Assembly (NCBI RefSeq): GCF_042679605.1
Contig: NZ_JBHTMU010000008.1
Coordinates: forward strand, 1 to 64,000
Length of the DNA: 64,000 bases
Origin: Litorisediminicola beolgyonensis
Lineage (GTDB): Bacteria; Pseudomonadota; Alphaproteobacteria; Rhodobacterales; Rhodobacteraceae
Direction of reading: 5' to 3'
The notes beneath the pieces are model-generated. The model made no database searches, was not told where the DNA came from, and saw only the letters and a list, made by a program, of their open reading frames with translations. The position numbers and the translations under genes were made by a program. Positions 8,339-17,094 of this stretch are shown here, one piece after another. Position 1 is the stretch's first letter. Every line of letters starts with the position of its first letter.

Positions 8339-9003
8339 TTCAGCTTGATCCCGGTCAGGTCCTGGTCGCCCGGCAGCTGCGAGCGTTCGAGGATGATCTT
8401 CGAGATGGCGCGCGCGCGCACCGGGTTGAGGCTGGCGAGGATCGGCGCCGCATCGCGTTCGCGCATGGTCCCGAGCACCATGACCGACACCTCGAGATCG
8501 AGATCGTCCATGATGTTGGCCGCATCCGCAGGTTTCATCGCCGCGTAGAGACCCACCAGCCGGTCGACATCGGCGGTATGCGCGGCCTCGACCCGGTCCA
8601 GAAGCCCGGTCAGCTCTTCGCGCAGCTCGGTCAGGCGGGCGGTCTCGATGGCCAGTTCCTCGGCGGCGAGGCCGACCTCGGAGGAGCGGGTCTCGAGCTT
8701 CTGCTTCTGCGCCTCCAGAAGCGCGCGTTCCTCCTTGATCGCGGCCAGCAGCGTCTCGGGCATCTCGCAGCCGCGCGCGAGGATCTCGTCGGCGGCGCTG
8801 GCGACATCCGGCTGGGGCGCGGCGGCGGGTTCGGCTTCGGGTGCGAGCGCGGCGGCTCCGGCCGCATCGGCGGCCGACACGAAGACACCGCGCGGCACCC
8901 GGGGCTCGGTCGCCTCGTCCACCGCGACACCGCCGCGGATCAGCGCGGCGCCGCCCAGCGCGACGAGGCAGAGCGTCATCCGGGACGGTCGCCAGGCGAT
9001 CAT
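8335..9003 (-). CDS. motE: MotE-like flagellar protein (MgtE_N-like C-terminal domain)
   Basis: A 222-residue protein with one N-terminal hydrophobic segment (signal or anchor), an Ala/Pro-rich linker, a coiled-coil-prone stretch (EERALLEAQKQKLETRSSEV) and a C-terminal helical repeat with MKPADAANIMDDLD and AAPILASLNPVRARAISKI. This layout matches MotE proteins, described in rhizobia as periplasmic chaperones for MotC. It starts with ATG at 9003, overlapping the DUF6468 gene by 4 nt. If the function holds, a MotC partner is expected; the secreted TPR protein at 26526-28400 is a candidate (inference). Confidence 0.7.
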   Translation of the reverse strand: MIAWRPSRMTLCLVALGGAALIRGGVAVDEATEPRVPRGVFVSAADAAGAAALAPEAEPAAAPQPDVASAADEILARGCEMPETLLAAIKEERALLEAQKQKLETRSSEVGLAAEELAIETARLTELREELTGLLDRVEAAHTADVDRLVGLYAAMKPADAANIMDDLDLEVSVMVLGTMRERDAAPILASLNPVRARAISKIILERSQLPGDQDLTGIKLK

Positions 9004-9374
9004 GTCGAGCGGTCCTTGGCGGAGGCGAAGAAGGATTTCACCAACTCGCTCTTGTCATCGGCATTATGCGGCCCGCTGCCATTGGCCGAGCGGATCGTGG
9101 CGGAATGGTTGCGGCGCGCCTTGGCGGCGGGCGCGACACCCGGCTGCGGCGCCGAGCGCGCGGGCTTGCGCGGAGCCGGTCCGGTCTCGGCGACCGAGCG
9201 CAGCGCCTGCACCGTGTCCTCGCTGCGGTCCACCGCCAGCGCGAACTGCTCGACCATCGGGCCGAGTTCCTCGAGCATCGCCCGGAGCCGCGCGACCCGG
9301 CGTTCGAGCACCAGCCCGAACCCCACCGCGACCAGCAGAAGCGCCACGATCACGAAATCGATCATCAGTCCCAT
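9000..9374 (-). CDS. DUF6468-type flagellar membrane protein
   Basis: A 124-residue protein starting at ATG 9374. The start codon shares its A with the fliM TGA stop (TGATG), a coupling that sets the start. One N-terminal membrane helix (about residues 5-23, FVIVALLLVAVGFGLVLE) is followed by a short coiled-coil-like region (RRVARLRAMLEELGPMVEQF) and a basic, Ala/Pro-rich tail. I recognise this as the small protein found after fliM in Rhodobacteraceae flagellar loci and annotated DUF6468; no function is established to my knowledge. It overlaps motE by 4 nt. Confidence 0.65.
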   Translation of the reverse strand: MGLMIDFVIVALLLVAVGFGLVLERRVARLRAMLEELGPMVEQFALAVDRSEDTVQALRSVAETGPAPRKPARSAPQPGVAPAAKARRNHSATIRSANGSGPHNADDKSELVKSFFASAKDRST

Positions 9375-10306
9375 CACTCTGTTCCCCTTTCCTTGTCGAA
9401 CAGGATCTCGGTCACCCGGACCGCCGCGGCGCCCGAGCGGCGCCGTCCGATCGCGCCTCGCAGAAGCGTCCGGCCCGATGTGGCCATCGACACCTCGGCA
9501 TCCGCGTCGAGCCCGAGATCGAGCACCTGTCCGACCTTCCAGTCGAGCGCCTCGGACAGAGGCACCCGGAGTTGTTGCAGGATCGCGGTCAGCGTCACCG
9601 GCGTGTCCTTGAGCGCCGATTGCATCCCCACTTCCCAGCTGTTGTCGCCACCGATCTGCTCGCCCATGAACAGCTCCGAGAGCTTGCCGCGGACGCTTTC
9701 GACGGTGACATGCGGCAGCACGAAGACGATGCCGCCGCCGCGCCCTTCCAGACCGATCTCGAACGAGACCCGGCTGGTCGGGCTTTTCGGCGGCGCCAGA
9801 AGCGTCGATTGCGGACTGCTTTCGAAATGGCTGACGCGGAAGCGGACCTCGTCTACCGGCGCGAAGGCCGCGCGCAGCTCGTCGAGCACGAGCTGCGAGA
9901 CCTGCTTGGCAAGGTTCTTCTCGATCGAGGTGAAGCTGCGCGGCGACCATTCGGTGGGCTTGGCCGTTCGGCCGCCCAGAAGGATCTCCAGCATCGAGAA
10001 GAGGAGCTTCGGGTCGATCGCGAGCGCGAAGATGCCGCCCCAGGGATCGGCCTCGCAGACGACGGTCAGCCAATGCGGATCGACCCCGTCGAGCGCATCG
10101 CCGCAGAGAAGGTAGTCGACGCGGGTGAACTCGGCCTCGACCGGCACCCCGGTGAAGCCCTTGAGCGCGCCGGCCAGCCCCTGCGCGTGACGCTCGAAGA
10201 TGGTCTCGAGCATCGGCAGGCGTTCGACGTTCTGCGCCGTGACGCGGATGATCTCTTCTTCGAGGCTGAGCCCCTGGGGTTCGGTCTGGATCGCCGTCTC
10301 GCTCAT
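9374..10306 (-). CDS. fliM: Flagellar motor switch protein FliM
   Basis: A 310-residue protein with the middle FliM domain (about residues 40-210) and a C-terminal SpoA domain (about 225-300) with SEALDWKVGQVLDLGLDADA. FliM forms the C-ring together with FliG and FliN and binds phosphorylated CheY. The N-terminus SETAIQTEPQGLSLEEEIIR does not show the clear CheY-binding LSQxEIDALL motif, so it may be divergent. It overlaps fliL by 4 nt (ATGA) and abuts the DUF6468 gene. fliN and fliG are in a separate, divergent operon here. Confidence 0.92.
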   Translation of the reverse strand: MSETAIQTEPQGLSLEEEIIRVTAQNVERLPMLETIFERHAQGLAGALKGFTGVPVEAEFTRVDYLLCGDALDGVDPHWLTVVCEADPWGGIFALAIDPKLLFSMLEILLGGRTAKPTEWSPRSFTSIEKNLAKQVSQLVLDELRAAFAPVDEVRFRVSHFESSPQSTLLAPPKSPTSRVSFEIGLEGRGGGIVFVLPHVTVESVRGKLSELFMGEQIGGDNSWEVGMQSALKDTPVTLTAILQQLRVPLSEALDWKVGQVLDLGLDADAEVSMATSGRTLLRGAIGRRRSGAAAVRVTEILFDKERGTE

Positions 10307-10905
10307 TGGATCACCATGTCCGACACCAGCACCTCGCGCGGGGCCTCGCTGTCCATCACCGCGCGGGCGCGGCGCAGAAGCTCGGCCTTGAGACGCGCCA
10401 ACCCGGCGCTGCCTTCCAGATCGTCCTCGGCGAGCTGGCGCAGGTAGTCCTGCAGCGTGTCGCGGATGAAGAGGCGGCGCTCGTCGAAGCGCTCCGCCCC
10501 CTCGATGGACTGGTCGATGGCGAAGGCGATGTTGAGCTTGAGAAAGCGCGTGGTCTTGCGCCCGGTCATGGTGAGCGAGGTGATGTTCACGATCATCTCG
10601 CTCATCGCCGCGATGCGAATGCCGCTCGCCGCGCCGGGCTCGGCGCTCTCAAGACCATGCCCACCGGCGGCCTCGGGCGCACCGTGGCCTCCCGCGTCGC
10701 CGCCATGCGCGGCGTCCCCATGTGCCTCGGGGGGCGTGTCGCCGCCCAGGACCGTATTCATAAGGCGCTCAGGCCCGAGCGCGATGGTCAGGCCGCCAAT
10801 GGCGGCGCCCGCGCAGACAAGGATCAGCGCAAGGATAACGAAGATGCGTTTCACCTTTGACGGTGACGAAGGGGCTGCTTCTGCAACGGCCATTTTCTGG
10901 CTCAC
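10303..10905 (-). CDS. fliL: Flagellar basal body-associated protein FliL
   Basis: A 200-residue protein with an N-terminal membrane helix (about residues 23-45) and a His/Gly/Ala-rich periplasmic linker. The C-terminal FliL domain runs from about 95 to 200 (MSEMIVNITSLTMTGRKTTRFLKL ending in LVSDMVIQ, split here by position). FliL surrounds the MotAB stator and affects torque. Start options are GTG 10905 with an AGCAGG-like ribosome site and ATG 10893; GTG is used. It heads the operon fliL-fliM-DUF6468-motE-sulfotransferase-like and is divergent from fliF. Confidence 0.9.
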   Translation of the reverse strand: MSQKMAVAEAAPSSPSKVKRIFVILALILVCAGAAIGGLTIALGPERLMNTVLGGDTPPEAHGDAAHGGDAGGHGAPEAAGGHGLESAEPGAASGIRIAAMSEMIVNITSLTMTGRKTTRFLKLNIAFAIDQSIEGAERFDERRLFIRDTLQDYLRQLAEDDLEGSAGLARLKAELLRRARAVMDSEAPREVLVSDMVIQ

Positions 10906-11040
10906 TATTTTTGCCTGCTCTCACCAAATAAATGAATAAGAATGAATTGACCGACAAGGAAAAAGAGGACATTATCCATAAAAAACGTATAAAACGTGAT
11001 CCCGGATGACCGGGACGACATAAACCGAGGCGGAATACAG
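10906..11040. promoter_or_regulatory. Divergent fliL/fliF promoter region
   Basis: This 135-bp intergenic region is AT-rich against its surroundings and must hold promoters for the two divergent operons. It contains TTATCCAT at 10972-10979, related to the CTATCCAT octamers upstream of flgB and motA. A run ATAAATGAATAAGAATGAAT occupies 10928-10947. No unambiguous sigma-70 hexamers were found by eye. The left part of the fliF reading frame (10996-11040) also lies here and is regarded as untranslated. Confidence 0.4.
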
Positions 11041-12735
11041 GTGCTGAAGCTCAAGGAGAACCTTGGAGCGCTGGGGCGTGGGCGCGTGGCATTGCTTGGG
11101 GCAACGGGCCTCGGCATGGTCCTCGTGCTGTTTCTGGGTCTCGGCGCGGTCTTCTCTCCGGCCTTCCGGCCCCTCTACGGAAATCTCGATCCCGCCTCCG
11201 CCGGACGCATCGTGTCGGCGCTGGAACAGGCGGGCTACCAGGTGCGGCTCGATCAGGGCGGCACCACGGTCAGCGTACCCGAGCCCGACGTCGCCCGCGC
11301 GCGCATGGTTCTGGCAGAGCGCGGCCTGCCCGCTGACGGCGTTCCGGGGTGGGAGCTTTTCGACGAGCAGAGCGGCCTCGGCATGAACACCTTCCTGCAG
11401 AAGGTGAACCGGATGCGCGCGCTCGAAGGCGAGCTGACCCGCTCGATCCGCACTCTCGAAGGGATCGAAGGCGCGCGGGTGCATCTGGTCCTTCCCGAGC
11501 GCGAGGCGTTCTCGCGCACCCGTCCCGATGCGACTGCGTCGGTCATCGTGCGCGCCCGCCCCGGCTACGGCGTCAGCCGCAACCAGGCGCTGGCGATCCG
11601 GGCGCTGGTATCCTCGGCGGTGCCGGATCTGCGCGCCTCCGACGTGACAATCCTGTCCTCGACCGGCGAGACCATCCTCGGCGGAGAAGGCGACGCGCCG
11701 GGCGAGGTGTCTGTCACCAGCCGCCAGTCGGCCATCGAGGACCGGCTCGCCCAGAGCGTCACCGAGATCCTCGCCGCCCGCGTCGGCGCCGACAATGTCC
11801 GCGTCGAGACCGCCGTCACGCTGACGAGCGCGCGGCAGGTCATCCGGCAGGAAAGCTTCGATCCCGACCAGCAGGTCATCCGCTCGACCGAGACCCGCGC
11901 GCAGAACCGCGAGGATGCCGATACCGCAAGCGGATCGGTCAGCGTCGTGGGCGACATCCCGCCCGAGCTGGCCGACGGCGCCGGTCAGGGCCCGACCTCG
12001 ACCAACCGCTCCAGCACCAATGACGAGATCGTCAATTACGAGATCGGCACGACCCTCTCCGAGACTGTGCGCGAGCCGGGCGAGATCGAGCGGCTGTCGG
12101 TCGCGGTTCTGGTCAACGGTCTTTACGAAGAGGACGCCAATGGCGATCTCGCCTATCGCGAGCGCACGCCAGAAGAGCTGCAGCGGATCGAGCGTCTGGT
12201 GCAGTCAGCCATCGGCTTCGACACCGCGCGCGGCGACGTGCTGACGGTCGAGAGCCTCCAGTTCATGACCTTCGGCGGCGAGGACACGATCGCCAAGGGC
12301 AATGTCTTCACCGATCTCCTCGCCCGCAACATGGTCTCGATCCTGAAGGGTCTCCTGGCGCTGGCCATCGTCGCGATGGTGCTGATCCTCGGCGTCCGCC
12401 CGGCGCTGAAGCGCGCGCTTCCCGAAGGCTTCGCCGCCCTGCCCCAGCCCGCGCCCGCCGAGCCCGAGCCCGCGCAGGCCCAGATCGCACCGGCGGTCGC
12501 GCGTCCGCAGCTGCCCGGCCGGACCACCGTCTCGGGCCCCGACGGGCAGGTGACGCGGATCGAGCCGGCGCTCGACCCGCTCCTGACCGAGGACGCCAAT
12601 GACGACCTCGTGGCGCTCGCCTCGGTCAATGGCGGCGTCCGTCGCCGCCGGGTGCAGTCGGTGGGCGAGCTTGTCGATGCCGAGCCGGACGAGAGCCTCA
12701 AGGTCGTCCGTCACTGGCTGGCAGAGGGGGCCTGA
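11041..12735 (+). CDS. fliF: Flagellar MS-ring protein FliF
   Basis: A 564-residue protein from GTG 11041. The first membrane helix (about residues 14-40) and a second near the C-terminus (about residues 435-455, SILKGLLALAIVAMVLILGV) flank the periplasmic ring-building motifs, with YGNLDPASAGRIVSALEQAG and the YscJ/FliF-type LEGELTRSIRTLEGIEGARV. FliF builds the MS ring on which the rotor and export gate assemble. GTG 10996 would add 15 hydrophilic residues without a ribosome site, so 11041 with upstream GAGG is preferred. First gene of fliF-fliH-fliN-fliP-fliG. Confidence 0.92.
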   Translation: MLKLKENLGALGRGRVALLGATGLGMVLVLFLGLGAVFSPAFRPLYGNLDPASAGRIVSALEQAGYQVRLDQGGTTVSVPEPDVARARMVLAERGLPADGVPGWELFDEQSGLGMNTFLQKVNRMRALEGELTRSIRTLEGIEGARVHLVLPEREAFSRTRPDATASVIVRARPGYGVSRNQALAIRALVSSAVPDLRASDVTILSSTGETILGGEGDAPGEVSVTSRQSAIEDRLAQSVTEILAARVGADNVRVETAVTLTSARQVIRQESFDPDQQVIRSTETRAQNREDADTASGSVSVVGDIPPELADGAGQGPTSTNRSSTNDEIVNYEIGTTLSETVREPGEIERLSVAVLVNGLYEEDANGDLAYRERTPEELQRIERLVQSAIGFDTARGDVLTVESLQFMTFGGEDTIAKGNVFTDLLARNMVSILKGLLALAIVAMVLILGVRPALKRALPEGFAALPQPAPAEPEPAQAQIAPAVARPQLPGRTTVSGPDGQVTRIEPALDPLLTEDANDDLVALASVNGGVRRRRVQSVGELVDAEPDESLKVVRHWLAEGA

Positions 12736-12739
12736 TCCT

Positions 12740-13408
12740 ATGGGCCTGCTCTTCGACCGAGATTTCGACCAGGAGCTCGAGATGGAGCGCGGCGGCTTTT
12801 CGGTCGCCGGACGCAGCTATTCCGAGGACGAGCTCACCGCCCGCCTCGCCGCCGCCGCCGATGCCGCCCGCGCCGAGGGCCATGCCGCCGGGCGCGCCGA
12901 GCTGGCCGCCGAACAGGCGGCGCGCACGCTCGAGACTCAAAGCCTCTGCCGCGACGCCATCGCGCAGGGCATCGCCGTGCTTCTGGCCGATGCCGATGCC
13001 CATCGGCAGGCGCTCGAGGCCGATCTGGTCGAGTTCGCCCTGGCCGTCATGCGCCGCCTCGCGCCCGAGATCCTCGCGACCCTCTCCGAGCGCCGCGTCC
13101 GCGCCGAGCTGCAGGCGGGGCTGCCGCTGGTGACCGGGCCGGGCCGCGTCAGGCTGACGCTCGCCCCCGACATGCTCGAGGCGCTCCGCCCCGAGATCGC
13201 CGAGGTCGCCCGCGCGCAGGACCTCGACGCGCGCCTCGAGATCGACGCCGATCCGGCGCTCAGGCCGGGCGATGCCCGGATCGAGTGGCAGGACGGACTG
13301 ATGCATTACAGCCTGTCCGCCATTTGCGACCAGCTGATCGACTTGCTGCGCGGCCGCGCCCGCACAGCCCAGACCGCCACCCAGAGCCCGGAGGCCCGCC
13401 ATGGCTGA
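12740..13408 (+). CDS. fliH: FliH-like export ATPase regulator
   Basis: A 222-residue protein starting at ATG 12740, 4 bases after the fliF stop. The central part is Ala-rich and helical (LAAAADAARAEGHAAGRAEL), as in FliH/SctL proteins, with the C-terminal domain ending in LEIDADPALRPGDARIEWQD, a recognisable FliH/SctL feature (xxPGDxxIxWxDG). FliH binds FliI and links the export ATPase to the C-ring. Sequence divergence is normal for the family. Position between fliF and fliN supports the call. It overlaps fliN by 8 nt. Confidence 0.8.
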   Translation: MGLLFDRDFDQELEMERGGFSVAGRSYSEDELTARLAAAADAARAEGHAAGRAELAAEQAARTLETQSLCRDAIAQGIAVLLADADAHRQALEADLVEFALAVMRRLAPEILATLSERRVRAELQAGLPLVTGPGRVRLTLAPDMLEALRPEIAEVARAQDLDARLEIDADPALRPGDARIEWQDGLMHYSLSAICDQLIDLLRGRARTAQTATQSPEARHG

Positions 13409-13853
13409 CGCAGAGACCCCCAAGGACGCCCCGCGCGGCGGCAAATCCGCCAAATCCGCGCCCGAACCCGAACTGGAACTCGAGACCGCCGCCGCGGAAG
13501 CTGCGGGCGGTGTCGGCGGCATCGCCGGATCGATCCCGGAGTTCGACGAGGACGCGACCGAGAGCGGCGCGCCGACCGCCGCGCTTCCGGGACCGGGCGG
13601 GCATTCGATCCAGGCGATGCTCAATGTCGATCTGGACGTCAAAGTGGTGCTCGGCGCCTGCAAGATGCCGATCTCGACTCTTCTGAAACTCAGCCGCGGT
13701 TCGGTGATCGAGCTCGACCAGCGCATCGGCCAGCCGGTGGATCTGGTCATCAACGACCGGCTCGTCGCACGCGGCGATCTGGTCAAGCTTCCGGGAGACC
13801 GGATCGGAGTCTCGCTGACGGAAATCGTACGCGACCACGTCACGGATTTCTGA
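13401..13853 (+). CDS. fliN: Flagellar motor switch protein FliN
   Basis: A 150-residue protein. The first ~70 residues are low-complexity, rich in Pro/Ala/Glu. The C-terminal SpoA domain (about residues 70-148) has the FliN signature: MLNVDLDVKVVLGACKMPIS, then LLKLSRGSVIELDQRIGQPV and VNDRLVARGDLV-like text. FliN forms the base of the C-ring and receives FliH-FliI. The start lies 8 nt inside the fliH end, suggesting coupling. The stop is followed 4 bases later by fliP. Confidence 0.94.
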   Translation: MADAETPKDAPRGGKSAKSAPEPELELETAAAEAAGGVGGIAGSIPEFDEDATESGAPTAALPGPGGHSIQAMLNVDLDVKVVLGACKMPISTLLKLSRGSVIELDQRIGQPVDLVINDRLVARGDLVKLPGDRIGVSLTEIVRDHVTDF

Positions 13854-13857
13854 CGGC

Positions 13858-14682
13858 ATGACCCGGACGGCCCGCCTTCTGACCTGCCTCGCCCTTGCCG
13901 GCATTTCCCTCTGCGCGGCACCGGCGATGGCACAGGAGGCGGGACCGTTCCTCGACGGGCTGACGGGTATCCTGAGCGACGCGCCCGCGGGGTCGGACGA
14001 CAGGGCGGAGCTTTCGGGCCGGATCATCCAGCTCATCGGCCTCTTCACCATCCTGTCGGTGGCGCCGGGGCTTCTGGTGGTGATGACGAGCTTCACCCGC
14101 TTCGTCATCGTCTTCTCGATCCTGCGCTCCGCGCTCGGCCTGAACCAGACGCCGCCCAACATGGTGATCTCGGCGATGGCGCTCTTCATGACCTTCTTCG
14201 TCATGCAGCCGGTGCTGGTCGCTGCGTGGGAGGACGGGCTCGAGCCGCTTCTGCAGAACTCCATCGACGAGGAGCAGGCGGTGCCGCGGATCGGCGCGCC
14301 CTTCAAGACCTTCATGTTCGCCAACACGCGGCCCAAGGATCTGGGCCTCTTCATGGACATCGCCGCGCGCTCCGAAGGCGCGCCCGCCGATGTCGAGGTC
14401 GAGATCCCCGCCACCGCCGAGGACGCGCCCTGGCGGGCGCTCGTCCCGGCCTTCATGATCTCCGAGCTGCGCCGCGCCTTCACCATCGGCTTCCTGATCT
14501 ACCTGCCCTTCGTGGCGATCGACCTGATCATCGCGTCGATCCTGATGAGCGCGGGCATGATGATGCTGCCGCCGGTGCTGATCTCGCTCCCCTTCAAGGT
14601 GATCTTCTTCGTGCTGATCGACGGCTGGTACATGCTCGCGGGCAGCCTGATGGAAAGCTATCTGCCGCCGGTGGGCGGATGA
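13858..14682 (+). CDS. fliP: Flagellar export gate protein FliP
   Basis: A 274-residue protein with a cleavable signal peptide (residues ~1-22, ending APAMA) as in most FliP proteins. Four membrane segments follow, with conserved MTSFTRFVIVFSILRSALGL and a C-terminal VLISLPFKVIFFVLIDGWYM. FliP forms the pentameric core of the export gate. No fliO gene, which helps FliP assembly in many species, is visible in this locus. It ends 16 bases before fliG. Confidence 0.95.
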   Translation: MTRTARLLTCLALAGISLCAAPAMAQEAGPFLDGLTGILSDAPAGSDDRAELSGRIIQLIGLFTILSVAPGLLVVMTSFTRFVIVFSILRSALGLNQTPPNMVISAMALFMTFFVMQPVLVAAWEDGLEPLLQNSIDEEQAVPRIGAPFKTFMFANTRPKDLGLFMDIAARSEGAPADVEVEIPATAEDAPWRALVPAFMISELRRAFTIGFLIYLPFVAIDLIIASILMSAGMMMLPPVLISLPFKVIFFVLIDGWYMLAGSLMESYLPPVGG

Positions 14683-14698
14683 GACGAAAGGCCCTCCC

Positions 14699-15772
14699 AT
14701 GAACACCGAAACCATCGAACGCAAGACGACCATGCCGCAGCGCGCCGCGACCGTCGGAAGCGGGTTGCCGACGCCGGGTCTCAGGGGACCCGAGAAGGCC
14801 GCGGTGCTGTTTCTCTGCCTCGGCGAGGATCGCGGCAGCGAGCTAATGAAGAAGCTCTCCGAGGACGAGATCCGCAAGATCAGCCACGCGATGGCGGGGC
14901 TCGGCGTGATCTCCTCGGTCTCGGTCGAGAAGGTGATGCGCGAATTCGGCGAGGCGGTGGCCCATGGCGGCAGCGTGGTTGGCTCGTTCACCATGGCCGA
15001 GTCGATGCTGAAGAAGGTGCTGCCCGAGGATCAGGTCTCCTCGATCCTGCGCGAGATCCGCGGGCCCTTGCAGGAGCGCGATCTCTGGGCGCGGTTCTCG
15101 TCGCTCAACCCCACCGTCATTGCCAATTACCTGCGCTCCGAGCACGACCAGACCGCCGCCGCGATCCTCACCAATGTCGAGATGTCCGTCGCCGCCGCGG
15201 TGCTGCCTCTCCTCGGCGAAGAGCGGATGGTGGCGATTATCGAGCGCATGGTGCGCATGGACGCCGTGCCGCACCACATGATGCGCCAGATCGAAGAGAC
15301 CCTGTCGCGCGACATCGCGACCGTCGCCTCGCAGCCCACCGTGGCCGAGCGCCAGAAGCGCATGGCCGAGCTCTTCAACCGGCTCGACAACGACACGTTC
15401 GAGAAGCTGACGCCGTCGCTGGAAGAGCGGATGCCAGACAGTTTCCAGGCGATCCGCCAGAAGATGTTCACCTTCGACGACCTGATCCGGCTCGACACCC
15501 AGAGCCTCGTGCGCGTCATGCGCACGGTCGAAGGCAACACGCTGCCGATGGCGCTCAAAGGCGCCAAGGAGCATGTGAAGGAGCATTTCTTCGGCTGCCT
15601 GCCGCAGCGCTCGCGCGACATGCTGCAGGAGGAACTGGCGACGATGGGCGGCGTGCGGGCCCGCGACGTGCGCGCGGCGCAGTCGGCGATGCTCGACACG
15701 GTGCGCCAGCTCGCGAGCGAGGAACTGATCGTGATCCCCTCGACCACCGAGGAAGACGAGCTTCTGAACTGA
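14699..15772 (+). CDS. fliG: Flagellar motor switch protein FliG
   Basis: A 357-residue rotor protein. The N-terminal domain (about residues 30-120) contains GPEKAAVLFLCLGEDRGSEL, typical of FliG. The middle and C-terminal armadillo-like domains follow, with FTFDDLIRLDTQSLVRVMR in the C-terminal torque helix region and the conserved MLQEELATMG-GVRARDV junction near residues 305-325. FliG sits on FliF and interacts with MotA. An alternative internal Met at residue 12 is possible; the first ATG follows AAGGCCC. Last gene of the fliF operon. Confidence 0.95.
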   Translation: MNTETIERKTTMPQRAATVGSGLPTPGLRGPEKAAVLFLCLGEDRGSELMKKLSEDEIRKISHAMAGLGVISSVSVEKVMREFGEAVAHGGSVVGSFTMAESMLKKVLPEDQVSSILREIRGPLQERDLWARFSSLNPTVIANYLRSEHDQTAAAILTNVEMSVAAAVLPLLGEERMVAIIERMVRMDAVPHHMMRQIEETLSRDIATVASQPTVAERQKRMAELFNRLDNDTFEKLTPSLEERMPDSFQAIRQKMFTFDDLIRLDTQSLVRVMRTVEGNTLPMALKGAKEHVKEHFFGCLPQRSRDMLQEELATMGGVRARDVRAAQSAMLDTVRQLASEELIVIPSTTEEDELLN

Positions 15773-15888
15773 TCTTCGCCGCCGCACTCTCGCGTCGACT
15801 TTCGCGCCTCGCTGCGGCTAGGTCTGGGGACTGACCACGGCCTGACCGGGCGGCCGGTCAGAGTAATGCGACAGAGGAGACATGCGCG

Positions 15889-16296
15889 ATGGGCGAACCG
15901 GCGACAGGACGCTGCCTGTGCGGCGCCGTGAGTTTCGAGGTGACGGGCGCATTCGAAGGGTTCTTCCTCTGTCACTGCTCGCGCTGCCGACGCGGCACCG
16001 GCTCGGCCCACGCGGCCAACCTCTTCTCGTCAACGGCACAACTGGTCTGGCTGACGGGCGAGCGGTCGGCGAAGCGCTTCCGGCTTGCCGGGACGCGGCA
16101 CGAGAGATGCTTCTGCGCAGAGTGCGGCGCGGCGCTGCCCTACGTCGAAGAGGAGAGCGGCTGGGTCGTCATCCCGGCGGGATCGCTCGACGGTCCGGTA
16201 CTGACGCGACCCGACGCGCATATCTGCTGGGCGAGCCGCGCCGATTGGGACGAGGGGCTCGACGCCGTCGCGCGGATAGACGGGCTGCCGGAGTAA
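15889..16296 (+). CDS. GFA/CENP-V family zinc-binding protein
   Basis: A 135-residue protein with the Cys pattern of the GFA (glutathione-dependent formaldehyde-activating enzyme-like) fold: CLCGAVSF near residue 9, CHCSRCRRGTG near residue 27, and CFCAECGAALPY near residue 75. These Cys pairs normally bind two zinc ions. GFA proteins are a broad family and only some act on S-hydroxymethylglutathione, so the substrate is unknown. The ATG at 15889 has AGGAGA 9-14 bases upstream. It stands alone between two flagellar operons and has no evident flagellar role, so it is probably a passenger gene. Confidence 0.85.
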   Translation: MGEPATGRCLCGAVSFEVTGAFEGFFLCHCSRCRRGTGSAHAANLFSSTAQLVWLTGERSAKRFRLAGTRHERCFCAECGAALPYVEEESGWVVIPAGSLDGPVLTRPDAHICWASRADWDEGLDAVARIDGLPE

Positions 16297-16351
16297 GGCC
16301 CCGCCCTGGCATTAACCACGATTGGAACGACCCGCGCCGCGCGTGCCCGCC

Positions 16352-17080
16352 TCAGGCGGCAGCGCGGAAGGCGTCGAACCAGCTGTGGTCGTCCTCGTAG
16401 CCGAGCGCGATCAGGATGTCGAAAAGCTCGGGGTAGCGGGTGAACTGATCGCGGATGCGTTCGTGATGCTCGGGCTCCATCCATTTCGGACGGGCGCGAT
16501 GCTCGACCGGGCGCACGCCGTTCAACGCGCGGCTGAGCGCGTCCGGGATCGCGGCCTGGTGGAAATCCGAGAACCGGCCCTCGAACTCGAGATCGAGATC
16601 GCTGGCGAGCCGCGCCTGCATCCGCTCCGGATCGGCGATCAGATCCTCGTAGCGCAGAAGGAACACGCCCTGCTTGAAGATGCCGGAGGTGGCGATACGG
16701 GCGATGGCCTCGTGGGTCGGCAGGAAGCCGGGATTGGTCAGGCTGCGCGGCTGGCCCTCGGCCACGAACCAGTGCCGGTCCGCGTGGCAGAAGTAATCGT
16801 CCGGCACGCTCTTGTGGCGGCTCGTCAGCACATCGCGCGGGTCGCGGAGCGACACGATCAGGTCGATCCGCTTGCCCATTGGGTTGGTTTCGAGGATGCG
16901 CGGGATCTCGAAGATGTCGAGCGGGCGCTTGGTCAGGTAATTGCCCGGCAATCCGAGACAGCTAAGCGCGGGCACTTCCCGGGCCGGCTGCGTGAAGTTC
17001 TGCAGCGTGTGCCGCATCATGTTGTAGAACAGCGTGGTTCCCGCCCGACACTGTCCGGCGATGACGATGTGACGTTCCAT
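16352..17080 (-). CDS. Sulfotransferase family protein at the end of the flagellin operon
   Basis: A 242-residue protein. GQCRAGTTLFYNMM (residues ~8-21) is a good 5'-phosphosulfate-binding loop for PAPS, and LIVSLRDPRDVLTSRHKS (about 74-91) is the 3'-phosphate loop with the conserved Arg and Ser. Family members move a sulfuryl group from PAPS to sugars, lipids or Tyr. The start ATG 17080 directly follows the DUF1217 stop (15-base gap) on the same strand, placing it after fliC-flaF-flbT-DUF1217. A role in sulfating the filament glycan or another surface polymer is inference from position. Confidence 0.8.
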   Translation of the reverse strand: MERHIVIAGQCRAGTTLFYNMMRHTLQNFTQPAREVPALSCLGLPGNYLTKRPLDIFEIPRILETNPMGKRIDLIVSLRDPRDVLTSRHKSVPDDYFCHADRHWFVAEGQPRSLTNPGFLPTHEAIARIATSGIFKQGVFLLRYEDLIADPERMQARLASDLDLEFEGRFSDFHQAAIPDALSRALNGVRPVEHRARPKWMEPEHHERIRDQFTRYPELFDILIALGYEDDHSWFDAFRAAA

Positions 17081-17094
17081 GATGGTCTTCCTTG

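Noticed and set aside
8648..10447. 599-residue plus-strand frame opposite motE, DUF6468 and fliM
   Set aside because: Antisense to real genes with overlapping starts and stops. Composition is Arg/Ala/Ser-rich without any known motif.
10996..11040. Longer FliF start at GTG 10996
   Set aside because: It adds 15 hydrophilic residues without a ribosome site. GTG 11041 has GAGG upstream and begins near the conserved part.
15889..16296. Flagellar function for the GFA-family gene
   Set aside because: The protein belongs to a broad zinc-binding family with no flagellar link, and it has no coupling to neighbours.
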